This document shows, in pieces, positions 17,706 through 26,174 of a DNA stretch of 64,000 bases (position 1 is the first letter of the stretch; each line of letters opens with the position of its first letter). A program made the position numbers and the translations under genes. Location: the NCBI GenBank assembly GCA_963778845.1, contig CAVZVW010000001.1, positions 186,001-250,000 of the forward strand, written 5' to 3'. Source of the stretch: CAVZVW01 sp963778845 (GTDB lineage Bacteria; Actinomycetota; Actinomycetes; Actinomycetales; Kineosporiaceae). Below the pieces are notes generated by a model that was not told the DNA's origin, did no database searches, and saw only the letters and a list, made by a program, of their open reading frames with translations.

Positions 17706-18383
17706 TCATCCTGAGCCCTCCCGAGCCGCCGGTCCACGCCAGGCACGCACCCGGTCCAGCAGCGCCTCGACTCCCAGCCCCGTGCGGGCCGACGTCGCGA
17801 GCACCTCCAGGCCCGGGTGAACGGCCTCGACGGCCTCGAGGAAGGCCGCCTCGTCGAACTCGGCCGCGACGGCGAGGTCCGTCTTCGTCACGACGACGAG
17901 ATCGGCCCAGCGGTAGGCGGTCGGGTACTTCAGCGGCTTGTCCTCGCCCTCGGTGACGGCGGCGAGCACGAGGCGCGCGGACTCGCCGAGGTCGTAGGAG
18001 GCCGGGCACACGAGGTTGCCGACGTTCTCCAGCAGCAGCAGCTCCGTCCCGGCCGGCAGCCAGCCCTCCAGATGGTCGCGCACCATGTCGGCCTCGAGGT
18101 GGCAGAGCCCGCCTGTGACGATCTGGCGCACCGGGGCGCCGGAGCGGGCCAGGCGCCGGGCGTCGTTCTCGGTCGCGAGGTCGCCTGTCAGCGCGGCCAC
18201 CCGGATGCCGAGCGCCTGAGCCCGCGTGAGCAGCGCCTCCAGGAGCGCGGTCTTGCCGCTGCCCGGCCCGCTCAGGAAGGAGACGACGATCGTGCCGGCG
18301 GCAGTCAGGTCGTCGCGCAGGGCCGCTGCGAGCGCGTCGTTCTTCGCGAGGACGGCGGTGCGCAGGTGGACCAACCGGGTCAC
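17706..18383 (-). CDS. hypB: Hydrogenase nickel incorporation GTPase HypB
   Basis: SIMIBI GTPase that drives Ni2+ insertion with HypA. The 225-residue protein has a P-loop GPGSGKT at about 39-45, LTGDLATENDARRL, the metal-binding GGLCHLEADMV (Cys-His pair), ENVGNLVCPASYDLGE and VVTKTDLA (guanine-specificity). There is no His-rich N-terminal nickel-storage stretch. The GTG at 18383 overlaps the hypA stop (GTGA). The frame is intact, unlike the downstream hyp genes. Confidence 0.95.
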   Translation of the reverse strand: MTRLVHLRTAVLAKNDALAAALRDDLTAAGTIVVSFLSGPGSGKTALLEALLTRAQALGIRVAALTGDLATENDARRLARSGAPVRQIVTGGLCHLEADMVRDHLEGWLPAGTELLLLENVGNLVCPASYDLGESARLVLAAVTEGEDKPLKYPTAYRWADLVVVTKTDLAVAAEFDEAAFLEAVEAVHPGLEVLATSARTGLGVEALLDRVRAWRGPAAREGSG

Positions 18384-18784
18384 GGGAATGCTGCCCCTTT
18401 GCTGCCGGTCAGGTCGGCTCTGCTGCCGGCCAGGTCGGCGCTCGGGGAGTCCTCGACCTCCACGGACTCGATCTGCAGCTCCCACCCGCCGGAGAGCTCG
18501 ACGTCGGCGCTGCCGCAGGCGGGACAGCGCAGCGGCACGAGCTCGACGAGCTCCGAACGCCGGGCGCAGGCGCGGCACGACGTGACGGCGGGGCACCGGT
18601 CCACGTCCAGCCGGGCCCCTTCGAGGAGGGTGTCGGCGCACACGAGGCCCCAGCCGAAGTCGAGGGCCTCCGGCGCGACCGCGGCGAGGGCGCCGACGCG
18701 CAGCCGGACCGCGACGACCCGCCGCCCGGGCACGGCCTCCAGCACGGTCTGCACCACCGACTGGCAGATCGAGAGCTCGTGCAC
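18380..18784 (-). CDS. hypA: Hydrogenase/urease nickel incorporation protein HypA
   Basis: Nickel carrier and zinc protein partnering HypB. The 134-residue product starts MHELSICQSV, with His2 and Glu3 as nickel ligands, and has the zinc site SCRAC ... RCPACGS at about residues 69-93. The C-terminal extension after IESVEVE carries a small repeat (SADLAGSRADLTGSKG) and is longer than usual. First gene of hypA-B-F-C-D-E; all are tightly spaced on the minus strand. Confidence 0.93.
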   Translation of the reverse strand: MHELSICQSVVQTVLEAVPGRRVVAVRLRVGALAAVAPEALDFGWGLVCADTLLEGARLDVDRCPAVTSCRACARRSELVELVPLRCPACGSADVELSGGWELQIESVEVEDSPSADLAGSRADLTGSKGAAFP

Positions 18785-18795
18785 GAGCGGTCAGC

Positions 18796-19524
18796 CTATG
18801 TCAGCGCCGGTGACCCTGGAGGACTGATGGCGGGCGGGCCTGTCGGCCGTGCAGGCACGGGCTCGGCGACCGCGCCGCCGTGCGGCCCGTGGGGCACCGC
18901 GCCAGCGTGCGGCCCGTGGGGCACCTCGAACCGTGGCAGGAGGGGGTGGACCAGAGGGCCGATCATCAGGGCGTAGGCGATCGTGCCCGCCCCGAAGTTG
19001 CCACCGAGTAGCCAGCCGAGCGCGACGACCGCGACCTCGATGCCCATCCGCACCCAGCGCACGGGCCAGCCCTTGCGAGCCACCAGCCCGGTCATCAGCC
19101 CGTCACGCGGGCCGGGCCCAAGACGGGCGCCGATGTAGGCGGCGGTCGCGACCGCGTTGAGCGCCACCCCCACCGCCACGAAACCCACCCTCCAGGCCAG
19201 GGGGTGGGGCGCCGGCAGGTGGCGCAGCACGACGTCCACCGCCACGCCGATGACCACCACGTTGCTCACGGTGCCGAGGCCCGGGCGCTGCCGCAGCGGG
19301 ATCCAGCCGAGCAGCACCACGGCGCCGACCAGGATCGTCATGGTGCCCAGCGAGACGTGCACCCAGCGGGCCAGGCCCTGGTGCAGCACGTCCCACGGCA
19401 TCACGCCGAGCCGGGCGCGCACGAAGAAGCCCATGCTGAGGCCGTAGAGCAGCAGGCCGGCGTAGAGCTGGGCCAGGCGGCGCGGCAGGCTGCGCCCTCG
19501 CAGCCGCGCAGTAACGGTGGTCAT
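18796..19524 (-). CDS. YczE/YitT-like integral membrane protein
   Basis: Polytopic protein of 242 residues with about five to six hydrophobic segments and the pattern GMFFVRARLGVMPWDVLHQGL-like near residues 30-50, conserved in the YczE family. The C-terminal 35 residues are a Pro/Gly/His-rich tail with an internal duplication (GPHAGAVPHGPHGGAV). Divergent from a MocR-type regulator 62 bp away; YczE-like genes next to MocR genes are a known association, so this is probably its target. Function unknown. Confidence 0.8.
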   Translation of the reverse strand: MTTVTARLRGRSLPRRLAQLYAGLLLYGLSMGFFVRARLGVMPWDVLHQGLARWVHVSLGTMTILVGAVVLLGWIPLRQRPGLGTVSNVVVIGVAVDVVLRHLPAPHPLAWRVGFVAVGVALNAVATAAYIGARLGPGPRDGLMTGLVARKGWPVRWVRMGIEVAVVALGWLLGGNFGAGTIAYALMIGPLVHPLLPRFEVPHGPHAGAVPHGPHGGAVAEPVPARPTGPPAISPPGSPALT

Positions 19525-19586
19525 GCGCTCCAGAATGAGCCAGTAATGGCCTTGAGTTCCATAGCCACTTTCGACACAGTGGCCTC
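19525..19586. promoter_or_regulatory. Divergent promoter/operator of yczE-like and MocR genes
   Basis: The 62-bp spacer must hold both promoters. It contains AGCCACT (19563-19569) and the near-inverse AGTGGCC (19578-19584), plus CCATAGC repeated as CCATAGC downstream at about 19597. Repeated GGCCAT/ATGGCC half-sites run through it. This is the kind of direct/inverted array MocR proteins bind. Confidence 0.5.
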
Positions 19587-21119
19587 ATGAACGGTGGCCA
19601 TAGCTCGCGACCGCCGCACCGGGTCGGGGCTCACGAGCTGACGCCCCTGCTCGACCTGTGGCGTCAGCGCGGGCAGCCCGACTACCACGCACTTGCCGAG
19701 AGGCTGCGGTTGCTCGTGCTGGACGGCCGGCTGCCCGTCCCTTGCGTCCTGCCCTCCGAGCGCCGCCTGGCCACTGTTGCCCGGACCAGCCGGACGACGA
19801 CCACCGCCGCCTACCGCGCCCTGCGGGAGTCCGGGTTCGCCGAGAGCCGGCATGGCGCGGGCACGTGGACGTCGCTGCCGCGCGAGCCGAGCGGCCCTGC
19901 CGACGACCCGTGGCCGGTCAGCCAGGCGACACTCACCGGGCAGACGCACCTGGATCTCGCCAGCGCTGCACCCGCCGCACCCGCCGAGCTGCATGCCGCC
20001 TACGCGGCCGCGCTGGAGGACCTCCCCCGACACCTGCCCGGCCACGGCTACGTCACGGCCGGCGTCCCGGAGCTGCGCGAGCAGGTGGCGCGTCGCTACA
20101 CCCGGCGTGGTCTGCCGACCGCGGCCGACCAGATCCTCATCACGTCCGGGGCGGTGCAGGGGCTTCGGCTTGCCCTGTCGGTGCTTGCCGACGTCGGTGA
20201 CCGGGTGCTCGTCGAGCACCCGACGTACCCGCTCGCGCTGGACACGCTCAAGCGGTCCGGGTTGCGTCCGGTCGGCTGGCCGATGGAGGACGGCTGGGAC
20301 GTCGCCGCCGCGCGCCGACTCGTTCGTGCCGGGGCGCCGCGCCTGGCCTACCTCATGCCCGACTTCCACAACCCGACGGGCCGCCTGCTCGACGCCGACG
20401 CCCGTGCCCGGCTGGCGACGGTGCTGGCCGACGGCGGGTGCGTCGCGCTCGTCGACGAGACGACGGCCGAGCTGGACCTGCGCAACGCGGTCGCCTCCGC
20501 TCCGGCACCCCTGGCCGCCTTCAGCCGGCCCGGTGCCGTGATCTGCCTGGGGTCGGCGAGCAAGGTGTTCTGGGGGGGCCTTCGGGTGGGCTGGATCCGG
20601 GCGGAGGCGCACGTCGTCCGCCGGCTCGCGCTCGCCCGTGCCCTCGACGACCTCGCCGGCCCCCCGGTGGAGCAGCTCGCGACCGCGCACCTCCTGGAGC
20701 ATGTCGAGGCCAGGTTGCCGGCCCTGCGCGCCGACCACTCTGCTCGTCGGGCGGCCCTGCAGGCGGCGATCGCGGAGCACCTGCCCACCTGGGAGGCTCC
20801 CGACCCCGACGGCGGTCTGGTCCTGTGGTGCCGGCTCCCAGAGCCACGCTCCAGCGCGCTCGCGGGGGCGGTGCGCGGGCTCGGGCTCTCGGTGACGCCG
20901 GGCCCCCGCTTCGGAGCGGGTCCGGCGCTCACGGTGGGGCAGGGGCAGGGGCAGGGGCTGGGGGTAGGGCCGGGGCAGGGGCCGGGGCAGGGGCTGGAGT
21001 CCCGGCTGCGACTGCCGTTCACGCGGCCGATCCCCGAGCTCCAGGCCGCCGTGCGCATCCTCGCGACCGCTTGGTCGTCAGGCGCCGCGGGCGGCGAGGC
21101 CGACGACACGCTGGTCTGA
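19587..21119 (+). CDS. MocR-type GntR/aminotransferase regulator
   Basis: 510-residue transcription factor with an N-terminal GntR winged helix (about 25-95; LPSERRLATVARTSRTTTTAA) and a C-terminal class I aminotransferase-like domain that normally binds PLP. The PLP lysine is in LGSASKVFWGGLRVGW; N-P-T-G in DFHNPTGR is also present. An unusual Gly/Gln run (GQGQGQGLGVGPGQGPGQG, coded around 20938-20996) is inserted shortly before the C-terminal LPF segment. Probably controls the divergent YczE-like gene. Start ATG at 19587 leaves the winged helix at the normal position. Confidence 0.9.
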   Translation: MNGGHSSRPPHRVGAHELTPLLDLWRQRGQPDYHALAERLRLLVLDGRLPVPCVLPSERRLATVARTSRTTTTAAYRALRESGFAESRHGAGTWTSLPREPSGPADDPWPVSQATLTGQTHLDLASAAPAAPAELHAAYAAALEDLPRHLPGHGYVTAGVPELREQVARRYTRRGLPTAADQILITSGAVQGLRLALSVLADVGDRVLVEHPTYPLALDTLKRSGLRPVGWPMEDGWDVAAARRLVRAGAPRLAYLMPDFHNPTGRLLDADARARLATVLADGGCVALVDETTAELDLRNAVASAPAPLAAFSRPGAVICLGSASKVFWGGLRVGWIRAEAHVVRRLALARALDDLAGPPVEQLATAHLLEHVEARLPALRADHSARRAALQAAIAEHLPTWEAPDPDGGLVLWCRLPEPRSSALAGAVRGLGLSVTPGPRFGAGPALTVGQGQGQGLGVGPGQGPGQGLESRLRLPFTRPIPELQAAVRILATAWSSGAAGGEADDTLV

Positions 21120-21160
21120 GCTCGTCGGCTGCCGATCACCGGCCTGGTCGAGGCGAGTCC

Positions 21161-21232
21161 GCTCCAGGCGAAGCTGCTCCAGGCGAAGCTGCTCCAGGCG
21201 AAGCTGCTCCAGGCGAAGCTGCTCCAGGCGAA
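21161..21232. repeat. 15-bp tandem repeat upstream of a small gene
   Basis: GCTCCAGGCGAAGCT repeats almost five times between the MocR stop and the GTG at 21242. The unit contains CCAGG/AGGCGAAG, weakly Shine-Dalgarno-like on the plus strand. Confidence 0.8.
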
Positions 21233-21241
21233 TATGGTGCC

Positions 21242-21583
21242 GTGGTGCCCACGCCGTACGTGTCCGAGCTGTTGCACCGGCTACGCATGGCCGATCCGCA
21301 GGCGAGCGTCGAGGTGGACGCCGAGGGCCGGGCCTGGTTGCGGTGGCAGGGCGCCGACCAGGACGCGCCCCTGACGTTGGTCGTGACGGAGCAGGATCTC
21401 GCTGCCGCGGTGCGCAGCACCGGCGAGATCTGCCGCGACGCCCTGTGGCCGCGCAGCACGGTGGACGCGGCCGGCTTCAACCTTCTCCTCGTGCACGTGG
21501 ACGAGGTCGTGGCGACCCGGGACGTGACCGCGCCCTTGCGCATCACAGCCAAGGGTCTGCAGTGGCCGGGCTACCCGCCATAG
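21242..21583 (+). CDS. Hypothetical protein
   Basis: A 113-residue soluble protein with no signal or membrane segment. It begins near TPYVSELLHRLRMADPQ, has several Trp residues and alternating charged and hydrophobic segments. I do not recognise a family. The double GTG at 21242/21245 is the likely start, immediately after the 15-bp repeat; codon use (G/C third positions) is normal for the window. Same strand as the MocR gene but probably independent. Confidence 0.6.
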   Translation: MVPTPYVSELLHRLRMADPQASVEVDAEGRAWLRWQGADQDAPLTLVVTEQDLAAAVRSTGEICRDALWPRSTVDAAGFNLLLVHVDEVVATRDVTAPLRITAKGLQWPGYPP

Positions 21584-21615
21584 CGCGACGCCGAGCGTCA
21601 GGGGGCGTCCGAGCG

Positions 21616-22365
21616 TCAGGGGGCGTCAGACACGGCGTCGGCGAGGATCCCCGGCACCGCGCCGAAGAGCGCCGTCACGATGGCGTTCTCCGACCTGGAG
21701 TCGATCTCGAGGAACACCGCGCTGCTCGGGCTCGTCGGCGCGACGACGTAAGCGGTCGCCTTGGCCCCGTGACGAGAGCGCATGAGGACGCTGCCCTTCG
21801 GGTACTGCGGCAGCCCTGCCACCGGCGACACCCTGCCCCCGCACGTCGTGCGCGAGGCCTCGGCGAGGAGCTTCGCCACGCCACCCGGCCGGTAGACCCC
21901 GCGCTTCTCGGTGACCACGAGGTCGCCCGACCCGGCCAGCGTGCGCCGCACGGACGAGATCAGCAGTGCGTCCGAGGGGGTCGCGGTCCCGCAGATGGTG
22001 CGGAGCAGGCCGGTCGAGTCCAGCGTCGGCCCCGACGCGATCGAGAGCCCGCCACCCGGTGCCGCCGACACCCCCGCCAGCAGCAGCTTGTCGACCGTAG
22101 ACGTGATGCCGCTGCCGCTGGGTGAGGGGGATCCTGTCGGGGACGGCGAGCTGCCGGTCGAGGGTGAGACGCCCGCGCCCGGGCTGACCGTCGAGCCGGG
22201 ACTCGAGGCCGCATCGTCGGCCGACGATGCCGAGCCACGCCCGTCGTCTCGGCCCAACGCGACGTAGACCACGGTTGCGGCCGAAGCGAACCCCGCGGCG
22301 GCCAGCACAGCCACGACAGCCACGCGCATGCGGCGCCCGGGAACGCTCGCGTGCCTCGTCGCCAT
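21616..22365 (-). CDS. Hypothetical single-span membrane or secreted protein
   Basis: 249 residues: a positive N-terminus, one hydrophobic helix at about 13-36, then a Ser/Pro/Gly-rich linker (about 45-85) and an exported domain of about 160 residues with two Cys (in RTICGT and RTTCGG), which may pair outside the cell. No family recognised. Convergent with the preceding hypothetical gene and divergent from msrA. Confidence 0.7.
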   Translation of the reverse strand: MATRHASVPGRRMRVAVVAVLAAAGFASAATVVYVALGRDDGRGSASSADDAASSPGSTVSPGAGVSPSTGSSPSPTGSPSPSGSGITSTVDKLLLAGVSAAPGGGLSIASGPTLDSTGLLRTICGTATPSDALLISSVRRTLAGSGDLVVTEKRGVYRPGGVAKLLAEASRTTCGGRVSPVAGLPQYPKGSVLMRSRHGAKATAYVVAPTSPSSAVFLEIDSRSENAIVTALFGAVPGILADAVSDAP

Positions 22366-22513
22366 GCCGGTCGCCTCCCGTCGTCAGCCTGCCGGACCCC
22401 GCGGCGGTGGTCCACAGGCTCGCCCCGGCCGCGTGTGTAACGCTGGACACAGTTGCGGGAACCAATGGTCGTTACGACTTGCCATCCCGACGCGAGAGTG
22501 AGGAAGCGCGCAT

Positions 22514-23211
22514 ATGATCTTCGGATCCAAGCTCAGGACGACGATGGTGGGCCCCGACGACGCCCTCGCGGGTCGCGACCACCGGCCCTTCGACCTACCG
22601 GCCCGGCATGCGGTGCTCGGCACGTCGTTGGAGGGGCCCTGGCCTGCGGGCACCCAGGTGCTGCACGTGGCCATGGGCTGCTTCTGGGGCGCGGAGAAGG
22701 CGTTCTGGCAGGTACCTGGCGTCGTGACGACCGCCGTCGGCTACCAGGGCGGCCACACCCCCAACCCGACCTACGAGGAGACGTGCACCGGGCGCACCGG
22801 GCACACCGAGGCTGTGCTGGTCGCCTACGACCCGGCCACGGTGAGCGCCGTCGACCTGATGCGCCTGTTCTGGGAGGCGCCACGACCCGACCCAGGGCTT
22901 CCGCCAGGGCAACGACCTCGGCACCCAGTACCGCTCCGCCGTCTACTGGACCACCGCGGAGCAGCAGCAGGCCTACGAGCAGACCCGGGCGACGTACGAG
23001 GCGCGGCTGCGTGCAGGCCGGCCACGGCGACATCACCACGGAGGGGCGGCCGGCAGCCGAGGCGGGGCCGTTCTACTACGCGGAGGGCTACCACCAGCAG
23101 TACCTGTCGGAGGCCAAGAACCCCAACGGCTACTGCGGCCTCGGCGGCACCGGCGTGTCCTGCCCGGTCGGCGTCGCCAAGGTCGCCGACGAGGACCCCG
23201 CCCAGGGCTAG
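22514..23211 (+). CDS. msrA: Peptide methionine sulfoxide reductase MsrA, two frameshifts
   Basis: Reduces methionine-S-sulfoxide in proteins. The N-terminal frame gives VAMGCFWGAEKAFW with catalytic Cys56, and GYQGGHTPNPTYEETCTGRTGHTE up to LFWEAP (about 22880). The next segment, in another frame, is HDPTQGFRQGNDLGTQYRSA, canonical for the family. A third frame from about 23010 gives AEGYHQQYL and the resolving-Cys tail GYCGLGGTGVSCPVG. Two indels must be corrected. A length near 230 residues is normal for this subfamily. The ATG at 22514 is preceded by GAGGAAG. Confidence 0.88.
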
Positions 23212-23359
23212 GCCAGGCGCGAAGTCGACGCGGCGCGCGATCCCCGAGAAGTTCGGCGTGGCCTACGGCCAGTGGGGTTGTGTCCTGTTCAGGGACCGGC
23301 AGAATGTGCGGACGGCGTCGGCAGGCTGAGTGGCTGGGCTCCTGGGAGGCAGACCTTCA

Positions 23360-24958
23360 ATGACCGAGCAACCCGGCGCGCCGGTCCCGGAGCAGCCACA
23401 GCTCAATCGCCGCCTGGCGATCCTGCTGGCGATGGCCATGTTCGTACTGGTCGTCGACACGTCGCTGATGAACGTGTCGATCTCGGCGGTGGTTCACGAC
23501 CTCGATACGACGGTCAGCAGCGTCCAGTCGGCGATCGCGCTCGAGGCGCTGGTCTCGGCGGCGTTCATCCTGATCGGCAGCAAGGTAGGGGACCTGTTCG
23601 GGCGCAAGCGGGCCTACGTGCTGGGCCTGCTCGGGTATGCCGTGGGCGCGCTCGCGATGACGCTGGCCCAGAGCGTGGCTGCGATCGTCGTCTTCTGGGC
23701 GGTCATCGGCGGGCTCGGCGCGTCGCTGCTCCTGCCTGCGATGCAGTCGCTGATCCACGGCAACTTCGAGGGCGAGGCGCAGAAGCGGGTGTACGCCCTG
23801 GTAGGAGCGGCGGCCGCGATCGCCGCCGCGGTGGGCCCGCTGCTCGGCGGGTTCATCACCACCTACCTCTCGTGGCGGGTGGCCTTCGGCCTGGAAGCGG
23901 TGATCATCGCGATCGTGCTGTCGGGTGTCGGGCTGGTCCGTGACGTGCCGTACACGGGACCGCGCCAGGTCGACCCGGTCGGGGCGGTCCTGTCGGTTCT
24001 GGGGATGGGCGGGGTCGTGCTCGGCATCCTGGTGTGGCAGGAGGGCGGCGAGGCCGTCGGCGCGCTGTTGGCGGTGGGCGCGGTGGCGTTGGGGTCGCTG
24101 GTGTACTGGCTGGTGCGCCGCAAGCGCGCCGGAAAGCCGACGCTGCTCGACCCTGACCTGTTCCGGTCGCACCTGTTCCGGTTCGGGGTCACCGGGCAGA
24201 TGCTGCAGCAGATCGCCCTGGGCGGCACGATGATCGCCTTGCCGATCTACCTGCAGATGGTGCTGGAGTACAACGCGATGCAGGCCGGCCTCTCGTTGGC
24301 CCCCCTGTCGCTGAGCATGTTCGGCCTGGCGCTGCTGGCCGGGAAGAGGGCAGGCAGGCGTCGCCCCGCCGCCATCATCAGGGCCGGCTTCACCCTCCTC
24401 ACCCTCGGGCTGGTGGTTCTCGTGCCGATCGTGCCGAGGGCCTCGTCCGGCTGGTACCTCGTGTTCCCGCTGGTCGTCGCCGGTTCGGGGCTGGGTCTGC
24501 TGGTGTCCCAGCTGAACAACTACACCCTCTCCCCGGTCTCGGAGGAGCGGGTCAGCGAGGCCGCCGGGGTGAACTCGGCAGCAGGATCCTTCGGTCTGTC
24601 CTTCGGGCTGGCGTTCGCCGGAGCGATCATGCTGGCCACGCTGTCGTTCGCGTTCACGCACATGGCCGAGAACAGCACGGTGCTGCAACCGGCCCAGCAA
24701 CAGCAGGTCTCGACCGCGCTCGAGGACGACGCCGAGCTCATGACCAACACCCAGCTCGCGGAGCAGCTGGTCAGCCAGCCGGAAGCGGTCCAGGCGGAGA
24801 TCATCCGGATCAACACCGATGCCCGACCGATCGCCCTCCAGGTCGCCCTTCTCGTCCCGATCCTGGCCGGACTGGGTGGGCTGCTGACCTCGTTCCGCAT
24901 GATGCGCCTGCCCGACCCCACGTCGTCGAGCACGGCTGAGGGTCTCGCCCTGGGCTAG
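23360..24958 (+). CDS. MFS drug-resistance transporter, DHA2 (14-TM) family
   Basis: Proton-driven multidrug exporter type, 532 residues with about 14 hydrophobic segments. Motif A-like GSKVGDLFGRKRAYV occurs at about 75-90 and motif C-like G-P-L-L-GGF near residue 160. A periplasmic loop of about 80 residues rich in Gln/Glu precedes the last helix. GGGAGG lies about 9 bp ahead of the ATG. Substrate unknown; no adjacent TetR regulator. Confidence 0.88.
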   Translation: MTEQPGAPVPEQPQLNRRLAILLAMAMFVLVVDTSLMNVSISAVVHDLDTTVSSVQSAIALEALVSAAFILIGSKVGDLFGRKRAYVLGLLGYAVGALAMTLAQSVAAIVVFWAVIGGLGASLLLPAMQSLIHGNFEGEAQKRVYALVGAAAAIAAAVGPLLGGFITTYLSWRVAFGLEAVIIAIVLSGVGLVRDVPYTGPRQVDPVGAVLSVLGMGGVVLGILVWQEGGEAVGALLAVGAVALGSLVYWLVRRKRAGKPTLLDPDLFRSHLFRFGVTGQMLQQIALGGTMIALPIYLQMVLEYNAMQAGLSLAPLSLSMFGLALLAGKRAGRRRPAAIIRAGFTLLTLGLVVLVPIVPRASSGWYLVFPLVVAGSGLGLLVSQLNNYTLSPVSEERVSEAAGVNSAAGSFGLSFGLAFAGAIMLATLSFAFTHMAENSTVLQPAQQQQVSTALEDDAELMTNTQLAEQLVSQPEAVQAEIIRINTDARPIALQVALLVPILAGLGGLLTSFRMMRLPDPTSSSTAEGLALG

Positions 24959-25024
24959 ACGTGACGGCCGGCCCGGCTCAGCCCTGCCGTGGCAACGCGC
25001 CCGTTCTGGCCACGCAGCGGTGAT

Positions 25025-25084
25025 GGGAGGCAGCGATATGGGAGCCAGCGATATTGGAGCCAGCGATATGGGAGCCAGCGATCT
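25025..25084. repeat. 15-bp tandem repeat with GGGAG cores ahead of DUF4235 gene
   Basis: Four copies of GGGAGCCAGCGATAT (one mismatch each at most). It could be read as an N-terminal extension (repeats of GASDM) of the next gene, since 15 is a multiple of three, but a strong ribosome site downstream argues that it is leader sequence. Confidence 0.75.
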
Positions 25085-25106
25085 GGGGAGGGAGGACCGT
25101 GAAGCC

Positions 25107-25409
25107 ATGACGGTCGACCAGGACAAGGACTTCGAGGAGGGGGTCCGTGTACACCCACTGCTTCACTACACGGCTCCTCTGGTGGCTGCGGGGGCAGTCT
25201 GGACAGCCAGACAGGTCATCAACGTCGGCTACCGGCGGTTCTCCGGGCGCACGCCACCGATTCCCAGCGATCCCCGAACCTCGTGGGGGCGCGCAATCCG
25301 CTGGACCGCGGTGACCGCGACGACCGCAGCGGTGATCGAGGTGGCCGTACACCGGATCGCCAACGAGCGCCTGACACGAAGGCGGGCAGCCCGGAACACT
25401 CCCACGTAG
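25107..25409 (+). CDS. DUF4235 small membrane protein
   Basis: 100 residues with two helices, APLVAAGAVWTARQVIN near 26-43 and a second around AVTATTAAVIEVAVHRI near 68-85, matching the DUF4235 pattern of small actinobacterial membrane proteins. The ATG at 25107 is favoured because GGGGAGGGAGGA (25085-25096) sits 10 bp upstream; an earlier ATG at about 25023 would add the repeat-coded segment. Function unknown. Confidence 0.75.
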   Translation: MTVDQDKDFEEGVRVHPLLHYTAPLVAAGAVWTARQVINVGYRRFSGRTPPIPSDPRTSWGRAIRWTAVTATTAAVIEVAVHRIANERLTRRRAARNTPT

Positions 25410-25541
25410 CCGCACGACGGTCGCACCGGGTGGGAATCCGCGAACCGGAGTGCCCATCACGGGGTCGAGCGACCAGCACGTGCGCCTGCCCCTGATCGAA
25501 GACCGGCGTGAGATCCCCGTCCTGTCCGACCCGACGAAACC

Positions 25542-26174
25542 TCAAGGGCCCCTGCGGGCTTGGCTGCGCCGTCCCGAGATGAGCGCGACGGGGGCTGCGG
25601 CGAGTGCCACGGCGAACGCCGCGCTCACCAGCAGCCACCCCTGCGGTGCCTCGATGCCACCGTGTCCGCCGAGCCCGTACGCGGCGGCCAGCGCCACGAC
25701 GGCGCCGTAAACCGGCAGCGCCAGCAGCTGGGCGGCCACGAACCGGCCAAGCGCGGGCCGGAGGGCTCGCGCCTCGACCCTGGCCTGGCGCGGCACCGTC
25801 GCCGCGATGCCGCTGAGCACGTGCACGGCGTGCAGACCGGCAGCCTCGAGCGGAAGCCGCCATGCGAGGTCCGCCCAGCCCGTGGGTCCGCCGGCGAGCA
25901 CCTGGGTGGCGGCGACCACCACCAGGAACAGGCCGGGCAGCGGCCCGTTCGGCGCGCCCGCGGCCAGGAGCAGGCAGACGAGCCCGGGGGCAGCGTCCAA
26001 CGGTCCCGTCGGTCGGCCGGACAGGGCGACGCCGATGAGCAGTCCGCCGACCACCAGCACCCCGACCGTGAGCGCCCACCCCGGAAGCAAGCGACCCCGA
26101 AGCCCAGCCACGTCACCGTCACCCAGCGAGGGCTCGGCGAACCGCTGCCCGGGGTCGACATCGGGCAGGGTCAT
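25542..26174 (-). CDS. Hypothetical membrane protein of the MoxR/DUF58 operon
   Basis: 210 residues with four to five hydrophobic segments (e.g. LTVGVLVVGGLLIGVAL, GLVCLLLAAGA, FVAAQLLALPVYGAVVALAAAYG). No family recognised with confidence. The ATG overlaps the DUF58 stop by 4 bp, so it is the last gene of the operon DUF4129 / small membrane protein / MoxR / DUF58 / this gene, and is probably part of the same membrane-associated machinery. Confidence 0.75.
   Translation of the reverse strand: MTLPDVDPGQRFAEPSLGDGDVAGLRGRLLPGWALTVGVLVVGGLLIGVALSGRPTGPLDAAPGLVCLLLAAGAPNGPLPGLFLVVVAATQVLAGGPTGWADLAWRLPLEAAGLHAVHVLSGIAATVPRQARVEARALRPALGRFVAAQLLALPVYGAVVALAAAYGLGGHGGIEAPQGWLLVSAAFAVALAAAPVALISGRRSQARRGP

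Noticed and set aside
18796..25000. Prophage, transposon or genomic island
   Set aside because: No integrase, transposase, terminal repeats or base-composition change; gene order at both ends of the window is typical actinobacterial core.
25023..25106. N-terminal GASDM repeats as part of the DUF4235 protein
   Set aside because: A strong ribosome site directly before the ATG at 25107 and the family start argue that the repeats are leader DNA; not fully excluded.
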